Positions 26,524 to 35,043 of a stretch of DNA of 64,000 bases are shown here, one piece after another; the stretch's first letter is position 1; each line of letters opens with the position of its first letter. Below the pieces are notes generated by a model. That model did no database searches. It was not told the DNA's origin and saw only the letters and a program-made list of their open reading frames with translations. The stretch is from Candidatus Manganitrophaceae bacterium (GTDB lineage Bacteria > Nitrospirota > Nitrospiria > SBBL01 > Manganitrophaceae), in the NCBI GenBank assembly GCA_016200325.1, contig JACQEZ010000003.1, positions 1-64,000 of the forward strand, in the 5' to 3' direction. The translations under genes were made by a program, and so were the position numbers.

Positions 26524-27855
26524 CTACCGGTTGGTTTGCCGCTCGACGATGATCTCCACCCGCCGATTGTTTGCGCGGCCTTCGGAGCTCGCATTGTCTG
26601 CAATCGGACGCTCTTTGCCGATCCCATGCGCCTGGATCTGCTCGGCCGGATAGCCGCGGGAGATGAGATAGGAGCGGACCGCCTCTGCGCGCAGCTGCGA
26701 TAGCTCTTGGTTGTAACTCGCCGTTCCCTTCGAGTCGGTATGACCCTCGATATCGAGCTTGCGGCCTTTGGTCTCGATGAGCGCCTGCGCGACCTCGTTC
26801 AGTCGGGACTGTGCCGAGGGTAAAAGCTTCGATTGGTTGGAAGCAAAGAGGATGCTGCCGGAGAGGGTGATCACCAATCCCCGAGACTCTTCCCGCGTTC
26901 CGGCGAGGGTCGCCAACGCAGCCTGCGCGTCGGTGGCGCGTTTGTCGGCATCCTTCCGGGCCTCTTGCTCTGTTAAAAGTGCCTTGGCCGACGCGGTCTG
27001 CTGTTCTGCCGCCCGTCCCTCCGATTCACGGCGATTTTGTTGTTCTGCTGAAAGTTTGTCCGCCGACGCGCTTTGCGCATCAACCGCCCTTTTCTCGGAA
27101 TCCGCCCGGTTCTGCTGCTCTTTTGAAAGCGCATTCGCCGACGCGCTCTGCATCTCAATGGTCCGTTTGTCGGCATCCTTCCGCGCTTCTTGCTCTATGG
27201 AGAGCTCTTTTGCCGATGCGAGCTGTTTGTCCGTCGCTCGCCCTTCCGATTCAAGGCGGCTCTGCTGTTCGGCGGAGAGCTTGTCTGCCGACGCACTCTG
27301 CGCATCGGACGCTCTCTTCTCGGAGTCGGTCCGCGCCTGCTGTTCCTTGGAAAGGGCGCTGGCAGAGGCGCTCTGCATGTCGATCGCTCTTCCTTCGGAC
27401 TCCAGCCTGTTCTGCTGCTCTGTTGAGAGCTTGTCTGCAGCCGCCTCGCCCTTCCGCTCCGATGCTGCGAGATCGGTGCGGCTCTTGTTTAGCTTCTCTT
27501 TCGTCTCCTTCATGATATTGCTTTGGGTCGCCTGAAAGTCTTTATTCGCCTGGGCGGCGTTTCCGCGCTGGGAGGCGGTCGCTGCGAGCGCTTCCGCCAG
27601 ATTGGCCTTGCGCTCAGCGGCATAGGCGAGATCTCGGGTATGAAACGATTCAGGATCCTTCAGGAAAGACTTCTCGGCCTTGGCGAGCGCTTCCTCCGCC
27701 TTATGCAGCTCTGCCGGGACGAGTTGCGCCGCCGGTCCCGCGCTCGCATGACGATACGATTCACGGGCTTTGGCCAGCTCGGTCGGAACGGTGGCGGCGC
27801 AGCCGGCGAAGAGCCCGGCCGTGGCAATGAGAACGATCGAATGGGTCAGCTTCAT
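26524..27855 (-). CDS. OmpA-family lipoprotein with 25-residue coiled-coil repeats
   Basis: 443 residues, starting four bases inside the end of the upstream DUF4398 gene (ATGA overlap), so translation is coupled. The lipobox LFAGC anchors Cys19 to a membrane. Residues about 20-140 are an alanine-rich helical region of the DUF4398 kind (AKARESYRHASAGPAAQLVP). Residues 142-316 are seven tandem 25-residue units of the type KLSTEQQNRLESEGRAIDMQ SASAS, a long coiled coil. The C-terminal OmpA domain (ILFASNQSKLLPSAQSRLNE; DIEGHTDSKGT; GIGKERPIADN; NNRRVEI) binds peptidoglycan. The protein should link the outer membrane to the wall, with the coiled coil as a spacer. Confidence 0.92.
   Translation of the reverse strand: MKLTHSIVLIATAGLFAGCAATVPTELAKARESYRHASAGPAAQLVPAELHKAEEALAKAEKSFLKDPESFHTRDLAYAAERKANLAEALAATASQRGNAAQANKDFQATQSNIMKETKEKLNKSRTDLAASERKGEAAADKLSTEQQNRLESEGRAIDMQSASASALSKEQQARTDSEKRASDAQSASADKLSAEQQSRLESEGRATDKQLASAKELSIEQEARKDADKRTIEMQSASANALSKEQQNRADSEKRAVDAQSASADKLSAEQQNRRESEGRAAEQQTASAKALLTEQEARKDADKRATDAQAALATLAGTREESRGLVITLSGSILFASNQSKLLPSAQSRLNEVAQALIETKGRKLDIEGHTDSKGTASYNQELSQLRAEAVRSYLISRGYPAEQIQAHGIGKERPIADNASSEGRANNRRVEIIVERQTNR
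26908..27432 (-). repeat. Seven 75-bp coding repeats with a 225-bp higher-order unit
   Basis: Seven tandem 25-codon units lie within the OmpA-type gene. Units 2-4 and 5-7 repeat as blocks of three (ALSKEQQ..., KLSAEQQ..., then ELSIEQE/ALLTEQE with RKDADKR), so the array grew by duplicating a three-unit block. Block 2-4 covers about 27133-27357 and block 5-7 about 26908-27132. Confidence 0.85.
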
Positions 27856-28241
27856 GGTTGGCTCCTTTCAGGAGAGGATCGATTGTCTTCACGGAGCTTC
27901 CGTACCCGCTCCACCGCTTGAGCGGCTTCCGTCTTTTCTTTCTCTTCGTGCGAGAGGGCGACCGCCAGCTCGGCGTCGGCTTCGGCCCGAGACAGCATCG
28001 AGACGGCCTCTTCCTTCTTGCCTTTTGTGTCGAGCTCCTTCGCGCGATTCAGCTCCTCCTTGGCGAGCTGTAAATGAAGCGCGGCGTTCGGAACCTTGGA
28101 CGCGCCGACCTCTTCGGCTCCGCGGATCGCCGAGGTCGATTTCTCACTGCTCTTGGTAAACTCCGGACCGCTTGCGCAGCCGACGATCGTCGCCGCCAGC
28201 AAAAAAGCGCCGGTCATTACGGCCATCTTTAGATGTCTCAT
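27852..28241 (-). CDS. DUF4398-type lipoprotein
   Basis: 129 residues with ATG at 28241 and GGGGAG four bases upstream. A lipobox TIVGC marks the lipidated Cys22. The rest is one long charged helix (ALHLQLAKEELNRAKELDTK GKKEEAVSMLSRAEADAELA), the hallmark of DUF4398 proteins. These usually precede an OmpA-domain gene, as here, where the stop and the next ATG overlap by four bases. The pair probably forms a periplasmic complex at the outer membrane. The exact role is unknown. Confidence 0.88.
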   Translation of the reverse strand: MRHLKMAVMTGAFLLAATIVGCASGPEFTKSSEKSTSAIRGAEEVGASKVPNAALHLQLAKEELNRAKELDTKGKKEEAVSMLSRAEADAELAVALSHEEKEKTEAAQAVERVRKLREDNRSSPERSQP

Positions 28242-28963
28242 CGATCTCCCCTTTGTGATTTAAATCTCAGGAACAATTTCGTCCTAAGACTTGATAGGAT
28301 TCCATTCCTGGGATTTCCTCTCGTTGTTGTACTTTTCTTCTACCGGTGTTTCGACCTCTACGAAGGGGCGATTTAATTTGCCGCACTCCTTCATTTGTGA
28401 GTATGCCTGTAGAAAACATTTTAATCTGATCAAAACAGCTCTATTTGAAGCATTTATCTGTAAAACCGAGTCGGTCCGGCACTTGTCTGTGTTTGTTATA
28501 GAAAGTCAGTACCGATAATCATCGATACCGGTAAGGGGTCGGCCGCAGGTTAGAATTTTATCTCTTGAGCATCGGCGACGCTGGATCTCTTCCCGTTCCG
28601 AGGATAGACCCTCCGGAACGTGGCTTCATCTGGAATCTCCGCGCGGGATACATGCGGAAGCTTTTTCCGGGTCGTACTTGTCAGACGTCGTTCTGACAGG
28701 CAATAGATTAAAAACCCATTCTAAATAATCATGACCGCCATTTCATCCAGATATAGATGAGATGACGCGCCATAGAATGCATCCCTCTGTCCATACAAAT
28801 CCGTTTCCTTCCAACAGGTCGGATGAGACATCGGAGAATAGGAGATCAGTCAATTCACATTTGCACTCGAGGACCTAGGGTCCCCTTGTAATCGGGGCTG
28901 CGCCGACTTATATTCATAGGATCTGCATCCCAAGAGAAGGATGCCTAAGAAAAGAGGTGCTCA
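28242..28963. other. 720-base gene-free region with operator-like dyad
   Basis: No gene is supported; short frames lack ribosome sites. It holds a 7-bp dyad TGTCAGA-N6-TCTGACA at 28679-28698, which looks like a regulator binding site 265 bases before the pirin gene. A bulged hairpin GTTCCGAGG...CCTCCGGAAC lies near 28594-28620. The stretch between is moderately AT-rich. Confidence 0.45.
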
Positions 28964-29842
28964 ATGACGAATGAACGCAAAATCATCGGGACGTTCCGGG
29001 GGGCTCCCATTCACTGGGTCGGCGACGGCTTCCGCGTCAGCAACTATTTCTCCGCCGGAAACAGAGTCGGCTACGATCTGAGCCCCTATGTGCTGATGGA
29101 CTATCATCCCCCCTTCAATCACCCGCCGACCGAGAGCGACCGGCGCGGCGTCGGCCCGCACCCGCACCGGGGATTCGAAACAGTTACGGTGGCGTTTGAG
29201 GGGAGCGTCGCGCACCATGACAGCGCCGGCAATGGCGGGATAATCGGCCCCGGCGACGTGCAATGGATGACCGCCGGATCGGGCATCTTGCATCGGGAGT
29301 ATCACGAAAAGAAGTATGCGGCGGCGGGCGGGCCGATGCATATGATGCAGATCTGGGTGAACCTTCCCAAGGCGCATAAGATGGACCGGCCCCGTTATCA
29401 AAGCCTGACCGCCAATCAGATGGGCCTCATTCCGTTGCCGAAGGGAGGTCTGCTTCGTGTCATTGCCGGAGTCTATGAGGGGGTCAAAGGGCCGGCGGCC
29501 ACGCAGACGCAGATGAATCTGTTCGATATACGATTGGCGCCCCAAGAAAGGGTCCGGTTGTCGTTTCCAGCCGATGAAAACACTGCCCTGCTGGTGATGA
29601 AAGGAGAGGTGAAGATCAATCGAAAAGCGGATGCCGGATCGGGCGATCTCGTTCTATTCGACCGGGCGGGAGAAGAGATCGTGATCGAGAGCCACGCGGC
29701 CGCGCATCTCCTGCTGCTCAATGGAGCGCCGATCAACGAGCCGGTCGTCCAATATGGCCCGTTCGTGATGAATACCCAGGCGGAGATCATCGATGCGATC
29801 AATGACTTTAATGCCGGACAATTCGGTTTCCTTGAAGAGTAA
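28964..29842 (+). CDS. Pirin-family bicupin
   Basis: 292 residues, ATG with AGAGG five bases upstream. A pirin: N-terminal cupin with the metal site HPHRGFETVTV (His-x-His, later His and Glu in SGILHREYHE) and the pirin hallmarks VLMDYHPPF and MMQIWVNLPK, then a C-terminal cupin (LFDIRLAPQERVRLSFPADE). Pirins bind Fe2+, and bacterial ones include quercetin 2,3-dioxygenases; the actual substrate is unknown. It is cytosolic. The exonuclease gene begins 33 bp later. Confidence 0.93.
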   Translation: MTNERKIIGTFRGAPIHWVGDGFRVSNYFSAGNRVGYDLSPYVLMDYHPPFNHPPTESDRRGVGPHPHRGFETVTVAFEGSVAHHDSAGNGGIIGPGDVQWMTAGSGILHREYHEKKYAAAGGPMHMMQIWVNLPKAHKMDRPRYQSLTANQMGLIPLPKGGLLRVIAGVYEGVKGPAATQTQMNLFDIRLAPQERVRLSFPADENTALLVMKGEVKINRKADAGSGDLVLFDRAGEEIVIESHAAAHLLLLNGAPINEPVVQYGPFVMNTQAEIIDAINDFNAGQFGFLEE

Positions 29843-29875
29843 GGCGGCTCTTTCCAGCCTCCGCGGTCATGGCCG

Positions 29876-30745
29876 ATGAAGATCCACCTGGTCGATGGGA
29901 CCTATGAGCTCTTCCGAAATTATTTCGGCGCGCCTCCGAAGAAAACGCGCGACGGCCGGGAGATCGGCGCGACCCTCGGCCTCTTGAGGAGTCTCGTCGC
30001 CCTCCTGACGAGGCCGGAGGTGACCCACATCGCCTGCGCCTTCGATCATGTCATCGAATCTTTTCGTAACGATCTCTTTCCCGGGTATAAGACATCCGCA
30101 GGGATCGATCCGGACCTCCTCGCCCAATTCCCGCTGGCGGAAGAGGCCACCGCCGCGCTTGGGGTGGTCGTTTGGCCGATGGTGGAATTCGAGGCGGACG
30201 ACGCGCTGGCCGCCGCCGCAGCGAAGTTTCAAAATGCCCCCTCGGTCGAACAGATCGTCCTCTGCTCACCCGATAAAGACATGACGCAGCTCGTGACGGG
30301 AAGCCGGATCGTCTGCTGGGACCGCCGGCGCGACCTCGTCCTCGATGCGGCGGGGGTGGTGGAAAAATTCGGCGTCCAACCGCACTCCATCCCGGATTGG
30401 CTCGCGCTGGTGGGGGATGCCGCCGACGGCTACCCCGGCATCCCGGGGTGGGGGGCCAAGTCGGCGTCGGCTGTCCTTTCCCGCCATGCGCATTTGGAAT
30501 CGATCCCGGATGACCCGCGGCAATTTGGGCTCGGCCTCGGACGCGCCGCACGCCTGGCGGAGAGCCTGACAACACATCGAGCGGAGGCGATTCTCTATCG
30601 GCAGCTGGCGACCCTCCGCAAAGATGTTCCGCTTCCGGAGAAGCTCGAAGAGCTGGAGTGGCGAGGGGCCCGGCGCCGACTCAAGGAGCTCTGTGACGCG
30701 TGGGGCGAAGGGTCGCTCCCGAAGCGGATCTCCCGCTGGCGTTAG
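29876..30745 (+). CDS. 5'-3' exonuclease (flap endonuclease family)
   Basis: 289 residues. It has the N-terminal resolvase-like acidic sites (MKIHLVDGTYELFRN; CAFDHVIESFRN; EFEADDALAAAA; CSPDKDMTQLV) and the helix-hairpin-helix region ALVGDAADGYPGIPGWGAKS A, as in the 5'-3' exonuclease domain of DNA polymerase I and its stand-alone homologues. Such enzymes cleave flaps and RNA primers. The ATG at 29876 lacks a clear Shine-Dalgarno sequence, but it starts 33 bp after the pirin gene and probably shares its transcript. Confidence 0.9.
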   Translation: MKIHLVDGTYELFRNYFGAPPKKTRDGREIGATLGLLRSLVALLTRPEVTHIACAFDHVIESFRNDLFPGYKTSAGIDPDLLAQFPLAEEATAALGVVVWPMVEFEADDALAAAAAKFQNAPSVEQIVLCSPDKDMTQLVTGSRIVCWDRRRDLVLDAAGVVEKFGVQPHSIPDWLALVGDAADGYPGIPGWGAKSASAVLSRHAHLESIPDDPRQFGLGLGRAARLAESLTTHRAEAILYRQLATLRKDVPLPEKLEELEWRGARRRLKELCDAWGEGSLPKRISRWR

Positions 30746-30888
30746 CATCCTCTTTTGCTCACGGATTGAGAGATCCGTTCGATCGCCCGCCTTTACAAAT
30801 CAGCTCCCTTCCAATATGATATCCCGCGAGATCTGAAATGCCCCCGTAACTTAAAATAATGTCTTTTGCAGCGGAACCCCGGCAAAGA

Positions 30889-31671
30889 ATGAAGATCCGA
30901 ACCGTTACAGCCACCCGATATGTCACCCCGCTGCGCGAGGGGGGATCGCTGCCCGCCATTGTCGAGGCCGATGATGAGGGGATGTATGTCCTCAAGTTCC
31001 GCGGGGCGGGGCAGGGGCCGAAGGCGCTGATTGCGGAGCTGGTGGCGGGGGAGCTCGCCCGGGCCGCCGGGCTGCCGGTGCCCGAGATCGTCTTCATCGC
31101 GCTCGATCCGGAGCTGGCCCGGACCGAGCCCGATCCGGAGATCCAAGCACTCATTAAAGCGAGCGCCGGTCTGAACGTGGGGCTCGACTATCTCCCCGGC
31201 TCGGTGACGTTTGATCCGGTGGCGGAGAGGGTCGATTCGACGCTTGCTTCGTCCGTCGTCTGGTTCGATGCGTATGTCACAAATATTGATCGGACGCCGC
31301 GGAATACCAATATGCTGATGTGGCACCGGCGGCTCTGGCTGATCGATCATGGCGCATCCCTCTATTTTCACCACGACTGGAAAAATGTGTTGGAGCGGAG
31401 CCGGACGGCCTTTCCGATGATCAAGGATCACGTCCTATTGAAGGCCGCCGGCGCGCTCCGCGAGGCCGATGCGATGCTCTCCGAGCGGCTGACGCCGGAG
31501 GTGATCGATCGAATCATTAAAGGGGTTCCCGATGCTTGGCTTGAAGGAGAGACGGCATTCAGCGGGGTCGATGCACATCGGGAGGCGTATCGAAGTTATT
31601 TGTTGAACCGGCTGAAGCCGCCGCGCGCTTTTCTGGAGGAGGCGATCGATGCAAGATCACGCAACGTATGA
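30889..31671 (+). CDS. HipA-like kinase (HipA-family, stand-alone)
   Basis: 260 residues from ATG 30889, where homologues of this type begin (MKIRTVTATRYVTPLREGGS); an upstream in-frame ATG at 30859 is less likely. The kinase-like features are GMYVLKFRGAGQGPKALIAE (nucleotide-binding region), VVWFDAYVTNIDRTPRNTN (catalytic Asp and Asn, as in HipA 'D.H..N..N') and LWLIDHGASLYFHHDW. HipA kinases phosphorylate proteins and can cause growth arrest. This branch has no HipB antitoxin but usually sits beside a DUF3037 gene, which overlaps its last 23 bases here. Target and toxicity are unknown. Confidence 0.85.
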   Translation: MKIRTVTATRYVTPLREGGSLPAIVEADDEGMYVLKFRGAGQGPKALIAELVAGELARAAGLPVPEIVFIALDPELARTEPDPEIQALIKASAGLNVGLDYLPGSVTFDPVAERVDSTLASSVVWFDAYVTNIDRTPRNTNMLMWHRRLWLIDHGASLYFHHDWKNVLERSRTAFPMIKDHVLLKAAGALREADAMLSERLTPEVIDRIIKGVPDAWLEGETAFSGVDAHREAYRSYLLNRLKPPRAFLEEAIDARSRNV

Positions 31672-32065
31672 TTATGCGATCATACGGGTCGTCCCGAGGG
31701 TCGACCGGGGCGAGTTCCTCAATGTCGGGGTGATCGTCTCGTGCCGAGCAAGGGACTACCTCGAAGCGCGGATCGAGCTCGATGAGCCGCGGCTGAAGGC
31801 GCTTGACCCCGCGATCGACCTGGAGGTGGTCCGCACCCATCTCGCGACGATCCCCGTCCTTTGCAAGGGAGGAGAAGGGGCGGGAGAGATCGGCCGGCTG
31901 TCGCCGCGGGAGCGCTTCGACTGGCTGGTGGCGCCCCGAAGCACGATCATCCAAATGTCCCCGGTCCACAGCGGCCAGTGCAAGAACCCAACCGCAGCGA
32001 TCGAGCACCTGCTCGATACCCTGGTGCGGCTCCCCCGCCTCGATACCTCCGGAGATTCTGATTAA
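31649..32065 (+). CDS. DUF3037 family protein
   Basis: 138 residues, ATG with GGAGG upstream, overlapping the HipA-like kinase gene by 23 bases. DUF3037 features are clear: YDYAIIRVVPRVDRGEFLNV GVIVSCRARDYLEAR and later RLSPRERFDWLVAPRSTIIQ MSPVHSGQ. This family is found next to HipA-like kinases, so a shared pathway or a partner/regulator role is likely. The biochemical function is unknown. No DNA-binding motif is visible, so it is not an obvious HipB replacement. Confidence 0.88.
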   Translation: MQDHATYDYAIIRVVPRVDRGEFLNVGVIVSCRARDYLEARIELDEPRLKALDPAIDLEVVRTHLATIPVLCKGGEGAGEIGRLSPRERFDWLVAPRSTIIQMSPVHSGQCKNPTAAIEHLLDTLVRLPRLDTSGDSD

Positions 32066-32127
32066 GACCGGCCCGACCTTCCCGGTTCTTGCGGACGGTC
32101 GATTCGAACAAGCGGTTATTTCTTCTG

Positions 32128-32201
32128 TTTATCTCTTTCCGGAATTTCGGTATAATCCCCCGTGATTACATTATTGCCCTCTTCCAAGAACTTGGTATAC
32201 T
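32128..32201 (+). promoter_or_regulatory. Two candidate promoters before the small secreted protein
   Basis: First: TTTATC (32128-32133), 17-base spacer, TATAAT (32151-32156). Second: TTGCCC (32174-32179), 16-base spacer, TATACT (32196-32201), which leaves a leader of about 27 bases before the ATG at 32236. The first belongs to a group of similar promoters at 37566 and 42889. Confidence 0.6.
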
Positions 32202-32235
32202 TTCCCCCGCATTACACACCCAGGAGGAGGAGCGA

Positions 32236-32580
32236 ATGAATACCTTTTCAAAGTGGCTCGTTCCATCGGCGCTGGTTCTGGCATTCTCAGCGGCAGCCTA
32301 TGCGGAGAACAATCAGACGCCGGGGCTCGACAAGCGGGAGGCGAATCAGGAGAAGCGGATTGAGCAGGGGGAGAAATCGGGTCAGCTCACCCCGAAGGAA
32401 TCAAAGCGGATGGAGCGGGGCGAGAAGCGGCTGAAGAAAAATGAGGCGCAAGCCAAGGCCGACGGCAAGGTGACGCCGGAGGAGCGGAAGAAGCTGAATA
32501 AAGAGGCGAACCACATGAGCAAGCGGATTCACCGCCAGAAGCACGATGCGCAGACCGCCGCGCCGGGAACGGCAAAGTAG
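32236..32580 (+). CDS. Small secreted charged protein
   Basis: 114 residues, ATG after CAGGAGGAGGAGCGA. The signal peptide is MNTFSKWLVPSALVLAFSAA AYA. The mature part is a highly charged helical protein with the internal repeat LDKREANQEKRIEQGEKSG/ QLTPKESKRMERGEKRLKKN and KVTPEERKKLNKEANHMSKR I. Many Gram-negative genomes carry this kind of protein; a degenerate relative lies at 16195-16533. Function is unknown and a periplasmic location is expected. A terminator follows. Confidence 0.82.
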   Translation: MNTFSKWLVPSALVLAFSAAAYAENNQTPGLDKREANQEKRIEQGEKSGQLTPKESKRMERGEKRLKKNEAQAKADGKVTPEERKKLNKEANHMSKRIHRQKHDAQTAAPGTAK

Positions 32581-32612
32581 CTCAGGCAGAATAAATAAGC
32601 CGTTGGAAATGA

Positions 32613-32650
32613 AAGCGCCCCGTCCGAAAAGACGGGGCGCTTCTTATTTC
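32613..32650 (+). terminator. Bidirectional-type terminator between convergent genes
   Basis: A 12-bp stem AAGCGCCCCGTC / GACGGGGCGCTT (32613-32624 with 32631-32642) has a 6-base loop and is followed by CTTATTTC. It separates the + secreted gene (ends 32580) from the minus gene ending at 32668. Confidence 0.85.
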
Positions 32651-32667
32651 GGTTCCCTTCGTTCCTG

Positions 32668-34746
32668 TTACGCGTTGACCACCGCGACCGGCAGGGTCGG
32701 GAAGACGTAGTTGTAGATCGGATCGTAGTTCCAGTCGGCCTCGAACCCGCCATCGCCGCCGGCGGGATTAAACGCGCGACTCGCCGCAAAGAGATTGAAG
32801 CTGTAAGCTCCTTGGGGCATCGCGCCGGAAAGGGCAAACACAGCGGTGTTGATCACGCTGTTGTCCGCCGGATTGGTGTGCCAGTGCTGTGCGGTATTGA
32901 GAGGAGAGATGAGAGACGGATTCCCTCCCCCGCAGCCGCCGCCGCTGAGCGACACCGACCGAAGGTGCACCGCCGTCGCTTGATAGCTGACCATGAACTC
33001 AATGTCGGCCGGCTGACCACCCATGATCGGCCGGGTAACGACCGGACAGATCAGCTCCATCGGCGGGCTCCAAACCCCGCCCGCCACGCGCCAGCGCAAC
33101 TCCGTAAATTGCACCGGTTGCGGCGCGGTGTTGTCGATCCGGAAAGCGACCGGCGCCGAGGTGTTGATCACCGCTTTACCGCCGTTCCCGAGCTGCACCT
33201 CCACCTTGTAGAGTCCATTCTGAAATGAATCGGTCGGCCAGTTCAAAAGGAGGTGCGCCGGAAACCAACCGTCGGCATCGGGGAGAATCGGATACCAGCC
33301 GTTGGCATCCGGCGTCGGCCAGAGGGTCTGCAGGCTTCCGCCGACGACCCGATGGAGCGGCCAGGTCAGGCCGGTGAAGGGAACGGTCGCCCCACCATTG
33401 AAGGAATACCGAAGCCGATAATAGACCGCACCCGGCGCATGGTTGCAGCCATAGAGCTGCAGCGTGTGCGTATAAGGGGCCTCGGCCAACGGATTCGGCA
33501 GCGGATCGACGAGGTTGCCGGAGGGATGCGGCCGGTTGACGCGCCGGGCATACCCGGTGACGGCGTCATGATACGGATCGGCCGGGCCGGGCGGGTTGAC
33601 CAGCGGCATCAGCCCTGCGAAGAGGAGCGCCGGCGTCTCCTCACAGGGGACCTCCGGCGTGTCGCAAACCACCCCCGCCACTGCAATCTGAGACGCCTGC
33701 AACGTGACGTCGGGAATCGGGCCGGCGTTCCAACGGACATCGAAGAAGCCCTCCGAGTAGATCACCTCTTCATCGCCGTCGCCGTCGACGTCTTGGGTCA
33801 CCCTGAAAGTGATGTCGGGGATGTCAAGAATCGGAACCCATTCGGGAATCAGCAGATCGAAACAGCGGCGGAAAGGGCCGATGAATCGGTTGAAGGTAAA
33901 TCCCTCCAGCTGCCGCTGATCGAGGTTGAGCCGCGTCGCCAGCGCGCTCCGTGCCGCTTCCATTGTCTTGCCCTCCATTTCCCCGGCGTCGGGGCGTTGT
34001 GCCCCTTCGAGACGTTTCAATTCCGCAGGGAGCGGCGGGGGGACCGGCTGTGAGAAGGCGTTGCTTTCGAGCAGGTCTGAAAGGGGTGCGGTGCTCGCCC
34101 CGACGGCGGCCCCCATTTGGATCGCCGCCAATTTGCCGGCCAGGTCTCGGCCGATCAACTCCTCGGCACGCCGGAGGGTCATCCCCCCGTCGGCGAGGAG
34201 CGGGAGCGGGTCGGGCTCCGGGTGGGGAGGATGGGGAATCGGCGTCTGCGTCAGCTCGTCCAACAGATCTTTGATCGACGGCTTGACGAAGAGGTCGGGG
34301 AAGCAGAAGCGCTCTCTTCGGAAGCGCAAGATCCAGTCGATCTCCCAGCGGGGTACGAAGACGCAGAAATGACCGCAGGCGTCGGTGACGACCGAGGCGA
34401 TCTCTTCGCGGCGGCAGAAGAGGGGAAAGAACCAGCTCCAGGGCGATTTTACCGGGAAGAGGCCGATGAAGCTGCAGTCGGTGTCTTCCACATGAACGGT
34501 CGCGAAGGGGACCGGGTACTCCACCCCGGTCATCGGGTCTTTCTTCACGACCTTTCCGCAGATCCGACGAAAGAAGAAAAGCTCGGGATCGATCTGCCAT
34601 TTCAGTTTTTCGGCGAGCTCCGCGATCGGTTTTCCGACGAGTTCCTTCTCATTGATCCCCGTGAGCGAGGCGAGGCGTTTTGCTTGGATCGCGCCGATGG
34701 GGCGACGATCGGGTGTCTGCTCTTTTTTTTCTTTTGTGGTGGCCAT
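32668..34746 (-). CDS. Large hypothetical protein with transthyretin-like domain
   Basis: 692 residues from the ATG at 34746. AGGAGG lies six bases before it and directly abuts an ATG two codons earlier, so the second ATG fits best. Near residues 50-150 FFRRICGKVVKKDPMTGVEY PVPFATVHVEDTDC...SVVTDACGHFCVFVP looks like a carboxypeptidase-regulatory/transthyretin-type beta domain. The rest is beta-rich with a GGGCGGGNPS loop near the end. There is no signal peptide or membrane helix. No family is recognised. It might be a structural or extracellular-contact protein exported by another route. It is preceded by the LuxR gene on the same strand, about 300 bp away. Confidence 0.68.
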   Translation of the reverse strand: MATTKEKKEQTPDRRPIGAIQAKRLASLTGINEKELVGKPIAELAEKLKWQIDPELFFFRRICGKVVKKDPMTGVEYPVPFATVHVEDTDCSFIGLFPVKSPWSWFFPLFCRREEIASVVTDACGHFCVFVPRWEIDWILRFRRERFCFPDLFVKPSIKDLLDELTQTPIPHPPHPEPDPLPLLADGGMTLRRAEELIGRDLAGKLAAIQMGAAVGASTAPLSDLLESNAFSQPVPPPLPAELKRLEGAQRPDAGEMEGKTMEAARSALATRLNLDQRQLEGFTFNRFIGPFRRCFDLLIPEWVPILDIPDITFRVTQDVDGDGDEEVIYSEGFFDVRWNAGPIPDVTLQASQIAVAGVVCDTPEVPCEETPALLFAGLMPLVNPPGPADPYHDAVTGYARRVNRPHPSGNLVDPLPNPLAEAPYTHTLQLYGCNHAPGAVYYRLRYSFNGGATVPFTGLTWPLHRVVGGSLQTLWPTPDANGWYPILPDADGWFPAHLLLNWPTDSFQNGLYKVEVQLGNGGKAVINTSAPVAFRIDNTAPQPVQFTELRWRVAGGVWSPPMELICPVVTRPIMGGQPADIEFMVSYQATAVHLRSVSLSGGGCGGGNPSLISPLNTAQHWHTNPADNSVINTAVFALSGAMPQGAYSFNLFAASRAFNPAGGDGGFEADWNYDPIYNYVFPTLPVAVVNA

Positions 34747-35043
34747 GGTCATCCTCCTGATTGGCTGTGAACTCCGGCAATATAAAGGAACCGGTCCCTT
34801 TACATCCCACCGCAAGACCGCGATGGGCACAATCCCTGTGTGCGGCCTGGTCAGATGCAATGAGAGGACCATCTTTTATTCGCGGGAGAGAAGGGGGCAT
34901 TTCAAAGGCTTAGGAGACCAGTGTGAGAAGGACGGAGATCAAGGGAAGGGTCGGCGTATCTCTTTCAATACGACCTTCGGATACAGGGGCAAAAGAGAGA
35001 AGAAGGCTGTTTTCGTTTTGTTCAAGCGATCTGATTCACCGGT

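Noticed and set aside
26759-27535. Long open frame antisense to the OmpA-type gene (258 codons)
   Set aside because: It is the mirror of the 25-codon repeats, rich in Cys/Ser/Arg with no ribosome site; the minus-strand gene explains it.
17540-28875. Shared TTTGCACTCGAG near 17540 and 28859
   Set aside because: Only 12-13 matching bases without a common context; likely chance.
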